Shown piece after piece: positions 48,901 through 57,276 of a stretch of 64,000 nt of DNA (its first letter is position 1; each line of letters begins with the position of its first letter). This DNA is from Favolaschia claudopus (taxonomy: Eukaryota; Basidiomycota; Agaricomycetes; Agaricales; Mycenaceae), in assembly GCA_037176885.1 (NCBI GenBank), contig JAWWNJ010000070.1:62001-126000 (forward strand). Direction: 5' to 3'. The translations under genes were made by a program, and so were the position numbers. The notes beneath the pieces were generated by a model. That model saw only the letters and a program-made list of their open reading frames with translations. It ran no database searches and was not told the DNA's origin.

Positions 48901-50095
48901 AAGACCTACGCATACTCCAAGCTTGTTCCAAAAAGTACATGCAGACGCTATGGTCATGGGGGTGATATCCAACGGGTACAGGAATGTCGTCGCAGCGAGA
49001 GATTCGCTTTCGCGGTATGTCGAAGGGAGACCTTTGCGGTCGGAGAACGCGGAATCCATTGGGAAATTCCTATTGGAGGAAGTGATTTGTAGATGGGGGT
49101 GTCCAGAGACAATAGTCACTGACAATGGACCAGCATTTGTGGCTGCTCTAAAATGGCTAGCGTCTAAATATGGGATTAGAGGAATAAAGATATCTCCTTA
49201 TAATTCCCAGGCGAATGGTCCTGTAGAGAGGGGACACTGGGATTTGAGACAGTCGTTATACAAAGCAACGGGAGGTGATACTAAGAAATGGTACTGGTTT
49301 TTCCACCAAGTATTATGGGCAGATAGAATAACTATAAGGAAAGGGATGGGTTGTTCCCCTTTCTTTGCGGTCTCAGGAGCCCATCCTATTCTACCTCTTG
49401 ATGTGGAAGAAGCGACTTGGCTTGTCGAATACCCTGGTGAACCTATTACCACTGCCGAACTCATTGGCCTAAGGGCAAAGGCCCTTGCAAAACACTCTCA
49501 ACACGTAGAAGAAATGAGGATTCGTGTTAGTGAGGAAAAGAGGAAGTTAGTGCGACGGTACATTGATATCCATAAGAACACCATAAAGGATTTCAATTTC
49601 AAACCAGGGGCACTCGTTCTAGTAAGGAACACAGAGACGGAGAAGTCTTTGAATAGCAAAATGGATCCTAGATATTTAGGGCCGTACATTGTGGTGCGCC
49701 GTACAAAGGGAGGAGCGTATCTGCTCTGCGAGCTAGATGGTTCTATGTTACAAGGGAGAATTGCTCAGTTCAGAGTAATACCTTTTGAACAAAGACAAGC
49801 AATACAACTCCCAGAAAATATACTAGATCTCATCGACTTGTCGCAGGAAACACTCGATGAGATGGCTGAGGACGATGCTGAGGAAGATCCATTCCTGGGG
49901 AAGGACTTACAATTCCATAAAATTCGTCTTAATGATCAACTGGAACCTTCCGCGGAAACCAATGATGGCTCCGAGGAATCAGAGTCGGACGGTTATGAAA
50001 GTGATGAAGTTCCTGATTTGGACTTAGACGAGATAAGGAAGGAGACTTCCTATAAAGAGGAACCCAGGCGGTCAAAGAGGAATAAAGCCACATAA
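45950..50095 (+). CDS. pol: Pol: reverse transcriptase, RNase H, integrase
   Basis: 1,381 aa. RT: LVHALEPLNAVTI, LDLYSGYDHRDIAEG, LPQGWTNSV and the active site YIDDVPI (about residues 300-440). RNase H: LAVDTSWMAVG, KRELYGLKRALEAM, VETDALYIKGML. Integrase: zinc domain HNSLGH and CKIC (H-x4-H, C-x2-C), catalytic core VHADAMVMG, VTDNGPAF and GPVERGHWDLRQ (D, D, E; I count 34 residues between the last two), then a GPY/F-type domain (PRYLGPYIVVRR). No chromodomain follows; the tail is acidic and then basic (EEPRRSKRNKAT). The order RT-RH-IN makes it Ty3/gypsy-type. The frame is uninterrupted. Confidence 0.97.
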   Translation: MQLHERGELALKFGFNEDKELEIEGYYKPKGVAFTETEVLEAYVSASTGTRNMRKDKKARVLFNEFREKSKKTTGKRKPYGVFTWSMSEGPVEAGKGKNKPGEFIPPAPRYTRNEVRTMHVLNQGVHCPCCDSAEFIHPTLSQEISEEPPSAEDQEDQDDPVSVFAGKKYKPVGLKIRPVYTELPEKFRIKREITGDPLAEMPELNPVPGEFKPTGRYTEERKAIIDGLHDGDFLWPEERKLMHEFMMRQEQAFAWDDSERGSFRHDFFPPVEFPVVEHETWVERSIPIPRGQLEEFCKVIKKKIDAGVYEPSNASYRSKFFGVVKKDGKSIRLVHALEPLNAVTIAHSGVPPATDELANHFAGRACGASLDLYSGYDHRDIAEGSRDYTTFQTPYGALRLVKLPQGWTNSVPIFHDDVTFILRDEIPHVTIPYIDDVPIRGPGTRYQNKHGTYETIRENSGIRRFVWEHFQNLNRVVQRIKYCGGTFSGAKSVLCWDVFPVVGHICSYEGRRPSTDRVGVIIRWGPLKDVSGVRQFLGVVGVLRMFIKGFGDMSRPIAKLTRNDEEFVWGPEQEAAMEVIKHAVRTCPALRPLNYDWDTDIVLAVDTSWMAVGIQIYQIDIIDKLKRHYAKFASITLNRRESRFSQPKRELYGLKRALEAMQYWLLGCRRLVVETDALYIKGMLNNPGMGPNATINRWIEQILMFHFKLKHVKGATFPPDGLSRREYQPGDEEFPNNEEGLDENPIPGNHEDWDYDCEQPLDFDEFKDEIDERGGYLQSMAGTASSIDEFAEELLSAEAQEKVISDRVKEVYVGEGLVVPQYINVNVAEPTEPLLPSREFRDSPDKREPYPEEHRTGAGIAQDERIELVKIWLKNPMVRPEGMMVNKDFKRFMKFARYFFLSKEGKLYRRGEGSMHKLVIAKEHRMYMMRAAHNSLGHKGIFATKSLLELRFWWPEMERDVKWFIDTCKICQHRQKTLLRIPPRPTHTPSLFQKVHADAMVMGVISNGYRNVVAARDSLSRYVEGRPLRSENAESIGKFLLEEVICRWGCPETIVTDNGPAFVAALKWLASKYGIRGIKISPYNSQANGPVERGHWDLRQSLYKATGGDTKKWYWFFHQVLWADRITIRKGMGCSPFFAVSGAHPILPLDVEEATWLVEYPGEPITTAELIGLRAKALAKHSQHVEEMRIRVSEEKRKLVRRYIDIHKNTIKDFNFKPGALVLVRNTETEKSLNSKMDPRYLGPYIVVRRTKGGAYLLCELDGSMLQGRIAQFRVIPFEQRQAIQLPENILDLIDLSQETLDEMAEDDAEEDPFLGKDLQFHKIRLNDQLEPSAETNDGSEESESDGYESDEVPDLDLDEIRKETSYKEEPRRSKRNKAT

Positions 50096-50332
50096 AGTTG
50101 ATTAAAAGGAACGTGGAATAGCATTTACAGAATAGTAACGCTAAGTTGGAGGAGAGTAAAGACAGGCGATGAGTTGGACTAAAAGAACGGGGTATATGCT
50201 AAGAAAGGGACATAACCCTAAAAGCAAGAAGTAGAAGGATGGGTATGGCTAGCGCAATGGGGACATTCTGCAGTGGGGCGTTGGATTCCAAAGAAGGCAT
50301 CCAGATCGCGCTCGGCGAGTTCGGCTAGAGAA
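50096..50332. other. Spacer between pol and antisense gene C
   Basis: 3' ends of pol (plus) and gene C (minus) converge here. No motif besides a TGGGGACA similar to those before the PPT-like sites. Confidence 0.4.
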
Positions 50333-51852
50333 TCACTGAAAAATTAGGTCAGGGGTTTTCCGCGGAAGCTAAAATCTGGCTTACCTGCGACGATGGCTGG
50401 GCACTTGCTGCTGCGGGGGGTTGTTCGCGCGTGTGTTGAAGGTCGAGAACCCGCCGAAGGTCGGTGAGGAGGTACTCGCGATGCTCGAGGTGGTATCGAA
50501 GTTGGGCATTCTCGAACCCGACGCGGGACCGGAGGTCCGCCTCTTGGAGACGAAGGGAACCGATCGAATCGGCCGGGGCGCCTTTGACGGCATGGCGCGC
50601 TTCGGTAACAGTTTGGCGGATTGCTTCATTGTTAACCGATAAGTCTGTGGCTGTACGATTGTTAATTAAGATAAGATTAGCAATCGCGGAAGCTAACTCA
50701 CCTGCGTATTGATCTGCAGAGTCTTCGTGGGCGAAGTTTTGCGATGGCCGAGCCCGTTTTCTGGGAGGTGGGACTGGGAAGTCCTCAACGACGGGTCCTG
50801 ACGCTGATTTAGGGTCAGTACGAGCGAGAATTGCCATAGCCTTAAGATATTGGGGCGCTCTTCGGTCAAGGCCTTTTATGCGAAGGAAGGAAAGGCGTAC
50901 CGAGGAAGGACGCGTACTGCCGGGTTGGGATTGACTCTAAAAGGAAGAAGTCAACAATGATAACAACCATGGATAGTATCCGCGGAAGGTCAAAGTTGGA
51001 CTCACCGCACTGTTACGGTCGTCGAGAGATTGAGTCGACCGATGGCCTGAAGGACCTGCGTCATTCTATAAGTCCCAATTAGAGAAAAGGAAAAAAGCGA
51101 GTTGCAAAACTCACTGAGTCGTCGACGACCATAGCATCGTCTTGCTCAGCGGGCAACTCGGAATCATCGAAAGGAGATTCATCTCCGTCCTCAATAATGG
51201 CCTTGGACTTCTTGGCCTTGGGTTCCTTCTAAAAATAGGCATAGTCAGGCGAGAGATAAGCAAAAAGAGGCGATAACGTACGCGGGGTTTAGGAGTGGCC
51301 TTGGCCTTGCGAGATGAGCGAGACTCCTGGTCCTCCGCCTGCGCACGAGCATCTTCCAGCTCCGTACGATGCGCCTGCTGACCAGCAACGACGTTAGCAC
51401 GAAGGAGTTCGCGCTCGCTCCTGATCTTGGCACAAAGATCAAGGATAACGGGATAGCGCCCGCCAATTACACCATTTGCGCCGACAGCGCTTTGGTGGTA
51501 GCTGTTCTTGACGCTGTAGAAAGCATCATAGAGAGCTTTGTCCTTGGCAATTTCGCCGATAAGTGGCGCAAACGCTTCCTAAAGTCCGGTTCAGAGCATC
51601 AGCGGAAAGTCCAAATACGGAATTTACCAAGGACACAGCCTGTTGATCAAGGAAAGCGCGCTGCTTGTTGCGATCGGGGTATTTGGTGGCCGAAACGATG
51701 TCGGCGACGCCCAATATAGCATCATGCTGGGCTTTTGTAAGAGAAGCGCGAGGAGCCATGTTAAGGAGTGTGGGGTATTCAGCGAATGTACTGGTAAAAG
51801 GCGTATAATACAGGAAGGTTTTATACGTCGGTACTGTAGCAGCGGGCGCCAT
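50333..51852 (-). CDS. Antisense cargo gene C, basic nuclear-type protein
   Basis: Unknown family. Start at ATG 51852 or, better, 51759 (MAPRASLTKAQHDAILGVAD). Eight exons splice in one frame by GT..AG introns of about 50-70 nt: FLDQQAVSL joins EAFAPLIGEIAKDKALYDAF, then ILDLCAKIRSERELLRANVV, a basic stretch (RKAKATPKPR, KEPKAKKSKA), an acidic one, then AMAILARTDPKSASGPV, PPPRKRARPSQN (bipartite NLS-like) and a helical end (GFENAQLRYHLEHREYLLTD). It stops at TGA 50333-50335 directly after the last intron. About 345 aa. The consistent splicing over seven introns makes chance very unlikely. The basic tracts suggest a nuclear, nucleic-acid-associated role (inference). Confidence 0.68.
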
Positions 51853-52353
51853 ATTGAAGTACGACTCTCGTTCAAAGAAATTAACTGGGGACAGTTAAAA
51901 TCTATGAAAAGGGGAGGAATATAGTACAGAGGCCCTGACACAACAAATTACCAAGACATTCCGGAGATACGAAAGGAGAAGAGAACAATGGGAGAATTGA
52001 AGGCAGCAAAAATAGCGCAACAAGAATCCATTGTTCTCGGATTTAACTCCGAAAGATGTGGATGAAGTCGTGATAGATCGTCCGGGCTTCAGTCTAAAAG
52101 GGGAAATTTCCATGAGGACCGCACCAGCCGTCGGGATTATGACTTAACGACAGAAACACGAGCGCGGGAATAGGGATAAAAGGAGTAATTGGCCATAGGC
52201 CAAGAACGGGCATGAATAGAAAGCGAAAGAGAGCTTTCGCGATTGCTCACTTAATCGATAGATTATGGGTCTTAAAGGAGTAATTGATTCCACAAGGACA
52301 AAAGTGTCTAAGGAACGTTACTAAGTAAACTAAGCCTAAGACCATAAGCTAAT
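51853..52353. other. Spacer 5' of antisense gene C
   Basis: Contains the PPT-like ATGAAAAGGGGA at 51904-51915. Otherwise nothing recognised; presumably the promoter of gene C. Confidence 0.4.
51904..51915 (+). other. Internal PPT-like sequence 1
   Basis: ATGAAAAGGGGA, identical to the 12 nt overlapping the true PPT at 57263-57274. The similarity extends upstream (TGGGGACA about 18 nt before) and one G downstream. Confidence 0.6.
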
Positions 52354-53110
52354 TCAAGCTAAGGAGAGCTTGTGAAACTCGTCAATCGCTAGTTCAGTTC
52401 TGAGGAAGGCATTAACAGCGGAGAAAGCGTTAAGTCTAGTATGAACGACAGTCTGAACTTCGACTGGGAAGTGGTAGAAGGGGAAAAGACCAGCAAGGTA
52501 GCTAAGGCGATCTTCGTCAAAGATAGCTTCGACCTGGCTAAGAAGGGAGATGCGAGGGTTCCTCCAAGGAGATACTCGCGAGTCAAACTTGCGAAAGGCC
52601 GCTTGGCAGCTAGCAAAGAACGTGGCCTCTTGCCTAGCATAGGTCAGGACTGCAAAAGGACGAAAATGAGCTTCCGCGGATGCTAAGAAATAAGCAAAAC
52701 GCACCTGGATCAATGGGGTCTTGCAAGGCGAGACGTTCCATTTGAAGCCTATCGCTTTCCAAAAGCTCGACGAAGGCCAAGCGACTGCAGAAGGAGCAAG
52801 CAGTGCTGGTACCAGAGGCGACACAAGTCAAGCAAGGAATCCCCCATTGAACGAAGCTGTTGGAACGACGACAGTTGTCTTTGATAACAACGTCGAGTGG
52901 TCGTTGAACAGGGTTCTGAATAACAGGATGAGAAATACGAAGTAGACAGAGAGAAAGGGGACTTACCAATGAGAGAAGTCTTTCTCGACCAGCAAGGCTG
53001 GGAAAAACCCGATAGGAATAAGGCGATAGGATAGGAAAGTCGTCATCCGTCGCAGTTCCAAGAAGGAGAGGAAGAGCAGGAGCTACGTCCGACATAGTGG
53101 TGGAAGACAA
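52354..53110 (-). CDS. Antisense cargo gene B, Cys-cluster protein
   Basis: Unknown family. ATG at 53110 or 53095 (MSDVAPALPLLLGTATDDDF). Two introns (about 52954-52905, and 52708-52654 ending TTTTGCAG) give about 216 aa. The middle carries spaced cysteines: NCRRSNSFVQWGIPCLTC and VASGTSTACSFCSRL, that is C-x12-C-x2-C-x8-C-x2-C, a possible zinc-binding site. The C-terminal 90 residues are helical (LSQVEAIFDEDRLSYLAGLF, NAFLRTELAIDEFHKLSLA). It stops at 52354. A TATTTAAG box lies about 30 bp upstream on the minus strand (53136-53144), so the gene probably has its own promoter. The second intron contains a copy of the CGCGGA motif. Confidence 0.68.
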
Positions 53111-53479
53111 GCTGGAAATCCAAGTATTCGCGGAAGCCTCTTAAATAGAGTTTCTGTGGGAAAATTCCCGATATAGAAGCTCGGTGCGAAAGAGCCGGTC
53201 TATATCGATAACTCTGGACGATGGCTTATCAGACGGAGATAAACCAGCCACGAGGGAGAGACGGTAGTCTGTTGCTTGAATTACTCAGGTCACACGAGGT
53301 AGGAGCAGGATAGCGTGATCACATTGCGACTATTCGAAGTACAAAAGTAATAAGAGAAATTGAAAGAAAATCAGATACGAGTGGTATCTAAGAAGAGTCA
53401 TTGCAAGTATTCGCGACGTTTACTGAAATTATCTAAGTAAAACGGGTCAGCGAGTAAATAGCAATGAAAAGGGGACTAA
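53111..53479. other. Spacer 5' of antisense gene B
   Basis: Holds the TATTTAAG box of gene B, one CGCGGAAGC motif (53128) and the PPT-like ATGAAAAGGGGA at 53464-53475. Confidence 0.45.
53464..53475 (+). other. Internal PPT-like sequence 2
   Basis: ATGAAAAGGGGA, identical to copies at 51904 and 57263. It lies just past the stop of gene A and 5' of gene B. Confidence 0.55.
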
Positions 53480-56400
53480 TTACGGGTCACCACGAGGCTT
53501 GGATGGACCAGCCACGGGAGCAGATGGAACAGGAGGAAGAAGAGAACCTTCCGCGGAAGCGTCAGTTTCCTGAAAATCAAGGAAAGGAAAGAGCTTACCT
53601 GGGGGAGCGGTATCTAAAGACTCAAGAATGGTCTGCTGAGTGTCGACATCCATGTCAGGATGAGCATCAACGACCATATCAGGATGAGCCTCGCGGAACC
53701 GGGCGAAAGCTTCATCCTCCGAGTCCTCGGAATCCACCAAGTCGTAATACTCGTCGGCGCGGTGCCCGTCCTCCATCCAGAAGTTCTTCCGCAGCCCCTC
53801 ACGCCAGTGCTGATAGACCACCTCGAACGACTGTCGGTCGCCCTCCTCGAGGTCTTCCACGCCAGCAATACCAGGGACAGCTTCAGGACCCATGGCAGAG
53901 GCATAGCCGGTCATAAGCGACAAGAGTTCGTCGCGAGCACGAAAGAGGCGGCGGTTGGCAATGGCATACTGAGCATGGCTCACGATTTGAGCCTGGCGGG
54001 CCTCCACCAACTCGGTGAACACACGATTCCAGCCTAAAGAGAGGTTTGAACATAAGAGATGCTCAAGTAGAAAATTGGTTACACATACCAGCATTGGAGA
54101 AAGCAGTGATTGGGGCAAACCCCTCAATCATTCGTATAACGTCCATTTGAGTGAACTTATGCGAGCAATGGGAGAGTTTCCCTCGTTTGCAAGCACGACA
54201 GTCCTTGTTGAACTTTGAACGGTGGCACTTGCGATTGCGAAGAATGCAATTCCCGCATCCCGCCAATTGCTAGGAAAAGAGATAAGGGACACGGGATGCG
54301 GAGGAAAAACAAGAAAAGGGGACGTACCAAGACATTGTTCCCATCTTTGAACAATGTGCGGAAGTCAGTCTCTAGTTTGGACAAAGCAACCGCGGCGAAT
54401 TCTTGATCAAAGATGACGGGGTCGAAGTTGGGGACGTAAGGGGCTTCCTTGTTCTTCTGGGACACCCCACGAGTCTTCTTGACGAGTTTGGGGACTTGGG
54501 AAACGTACCCGTCGTCCGACTCTTCAGATTTCGCTCTTCCTTTACCTTTCGCGGAAGCCTTTTCGGAGACCTTGCGACGTTTAGGTGGCGGGGAAACCTC
54601 AGGTTCACCCTCCTCGTCAGAGCTGGACTCCTCGTCATCGGCTTCCTCGAGTTCCGCGCGACGGCGCTTCGAGAGACGAGCGGGCTTGGTTTCCGCGGAA
54701 GACTCGTCTGGGTCGAGACCAGTCGCAACGGCCTCGAGAGTGTTGTCAGGCTAATTAAAGATGGATAAGGAAATCTTCCAAAGAAGGAAGGTAATAATAA
54801 CGTACTTTGATCTTGGTACGGGTGCTCCGACGGGTAGCGATGGAAGTACCTCGGCTACCGCGACCACGTGAGCGAGATGACGAACGGCCTCTGGACTATA
54901 AAAAAGTCTAAGTCAGTAACTAGCAAAAATAAGGAAGAGAGAACGCTTACAGACGAAGCTGTTGGGGCAGCGGGAGGTTCATCAACGTAAGAATCAGCGC
55001 CGCCTCCTCCACCTCCTCCTCCGCCAGAAAGCGACTCGTGAGCAGCTAGCTCAGGAACGCTCGACTCAGGCTCGGGTTGGGGAGGGTCGACCTGAATGGG
55101 CGATGCAGGCCCTGGAGAACTCGCGCTAGGCGCCGTTTGAGTTGATAAAGTGAGCGCGGCCATGACTAGCGCCGCGGTAGCAGAAGAAGCGGGCGTAGGA
55201 TCCACAAAGGGATCTTCCGCGGAAGCGTTCCCTTCGCCCGATGGACCAGATTCCGCGTTCCCAGTGGATGGAATAACGGTCTTCCCTGGAGAAATAATAA
55301 GCGGAGGTCCATCGGAACGATACCAGTTCGGAACTGGAGAGAAACGACTTATACCTTCTAAAATAGATGCCGCTGAAGCATCTGCGGGGTGAGAAACGGA
55401 TGGTGTGGATACCGCTGGCTTCGGAGGAGAGAGTGCGGGGCCAGGCGTGCCAAAAGAAAGTCCGCTAGCAGGTATCCCTGGGCCAGATAAAGCACTGGGA
55501 CCAGCGCGGGGAGTTTCCGCGATTGCTGGCGTAGACGGCGCAACTCGAGGAGTTTGGAGACCAGAACCAATGGGGCTAGCAGGCGAATCAGGAGGGTTGT
55601 GGTGACGCCACGCGTCTACCACAGGGTCCTCCTGGCCGACTTGAGTCCAAGGAAGAAACTGGCCTTGAGGAATAAACTCGGCGTCTGGATACGAAAAGAA
55701 GACAGGGATCAACAGATGTTGACGTTCAGGAATGGGAAGAACGCGGTCCCAAGCCTTGGGACGCTCATCCTCAGGAATCCGCGATGCCAACAGGACAACG
55801 GAAGTGAGGATGGCATCCGCGAAAGGTCGGTCCTGGACGTCGCCAACTGCTTCGTGGAATTCGTTCTGCGAAACGAATAAGTTGAAGTTGGAGAACGAGT
55901 ATTTGGAGAAAGAACACTTACCAGGGTCATGGCGGAGCGGCTAATTAGCTGACGAATATCCGAACGACGAGAAACGTCGAGCGGCGTTCTCACATCCGCT
56001 CCAGCCGCTGAGCTAGCGTTCTCGACACATGCCTCGAGGAGAGCGGGAAAGTTGGGGTCGTCACGAAGGTCGTAGAGAGCCTTGTGTTCTGTGGCGTTAG
56101 GCTTTAACACCTCGCGAGGAAAATCTGAGTAGAATTCCAACGAGTCCGGAATCGTGAAACTCTGATCCATGATGGAGAGCTGGAAAGGATGAGTCCTGAA
56201 AAGTCTAGACGAGTAAAAAGACGACGTACGGAAGCAACCTTGTTCAAGTCAAAACCTTGGGGGAGGACTTCGTACGGTTCAGCCCAGACGTCGGGGAAGT
56301 TGGTTTGAAGCCAGAGAGCAATTGAGCTCACACCGACCAAGACACGGTCGAAGGCGGGCGTAATCTCCATGTGGTGATAGAAACGTTTGATGAGTTGCTA

Positions 56401-56812
56401 AAGAAAACATCAGGACTTCAGAAATGGAGGACTGGTACCTTCCGCGGTAGCTTACCGAGACGGGTTTGAACTGCTCAAGGAGATAAACGATGTAGGTGGG
56501 GTTGGAGTTCGATAGACGCGATGGAATGCGTATGAACTGCATTAGGCGCACAGTTGAGATGTGCTGAAGGAGGATTAAACACTCCAAATCAGCGCGGGAG
56601 AACGTCGGCCTGTCCATCAGCTCGGTGCGAGCCAACGGGATGAAAGGGCGCGACATATGGTTAACGACGTGGGCATCGTTAACCTTGTAAGGGATGACAC
56701 GAATGCCAGCCTTACGAGCCTGGGTATACTCGTCGACGGAGAGGTCCTCCATGACAAGCGTGCCCGTCATCATCTTGAGGAAACTGAAGTACTGGGAAAT
56801 TGGAGACGACAT
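53480..56812 (-). CDS. Antisense cargo gene A, large Zn2Cys6-like protein
   Basis: Unknown family, about 980 aa in eight exons, all joins in frame. The ATG at 56812 reads MSSPISQYFSFLKMMTGTLV. The N-terminal 350 residues are globular (IRVIPYKVNDAHVVNHMSRP, FYHHMEITPAFDRVLVGVSS, RPFADAILTSVVLLASRIP). A 250-residue Pro/Ser/Ala-rich linker follows, then a poly-Gly run, an SR/RG stretch (SRGRSSSRSRGRGSRG), an acidic and basic region with an NLS (PPPKRRKVSEK), and at about residues 740-775 a Cys cluster CGNCILRNRKC, HRSKFNKDCRAC, KRGKLSHC. Its spacing, C-x2-C-x6-C-x8-C-x2-C-x7-C, matches the Gal4-type Zn2Cys6 consensus. The C-terminal part is helical and acidic, with TAA at 53480-53482. It has its own TATA box and a spliced leader. 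A DNA-binding nuclear role is inferred. Confidence 0.74.
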
Positions 56813-56817
56813 CTTGT

Positions 56818-57018
56818 CTGTGAAACAGTCAAGATGGTCGAATCGTGAGCCCAGGAGCACCCGTATAGCTCCTACACGCACCTAGGGTGTTAGTTGAAGG
56901 AGTTTGAGTAATCGCGGTAGCTGGTTGTTGTGGGAGGAAGCAAGAGAAAAGTGGGCGGAAAGCGCTGCAAAACCAACATAAATCACGTGTCCCGCAGTCT
57001 AACGCACGGACCACTTAC
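56818..57018 (-). other. Spliced 5' leader of antisense gene A
   Basis: Two introns are inferred in the leader: 57018-56965 (GTAAGTG...TTTGCAG) and 56881-56818 (GTGCGTG...TTCACAG). After splicing, the first ATG is at 56812. The exon between them is open in frame but has no ATG. Confidence 0.5.
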
Positions 57019-57077
57019 AAATTCTCGAGCAAACAAAGGCGCAGAGTTGCGCTGGGATAAGGGCAATAGCGGAAACG

Positions 57078-57084
57078 TTTTATA
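57078..57084 (-). promoter_or_regulatory. TATA box of antisense gene A
   Basis: TATAAAA on the minus strand inside the element, about 190 bp before the 3' LTR and about 60 bp upstream of the first leader donor. It shows that the antisense gene does not depend on LTR transcription. Confidence 0.6.
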
Positions 57085-57262
57085 GGGGATCTCTCGTCAT
57101 TTAGCGAAGATCCCGCTGTCCATCAACGGAACCAAATTTCCAGGTGGCGGACGCCCAATCGGGAATGATATCCGAGATAGCCGAATGATTGTGGGAAGCA
57201 CCACGAATAAAGAGATAAAATGAGTCCTGATAAAGACATGGTTGAGTGGGGACACTCAATTT

Positions 57263-57276
57263 ATGAAAAGGGGAGA
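57263..57276 (+). other. Polypurine tract (PPT)
   Basis: GAAAAGGGGAGA directly abuts the 3' LTR at 57277; the usual plus-strand primer position. Confidence 0.85.

Noticed and set aside
53548..53580. A 27-nt intron near the end of antisense gene A (GTAAGC..TTTCAG)
   Set aside because: Too short for fungal splicing, and the frame is open straight through it.
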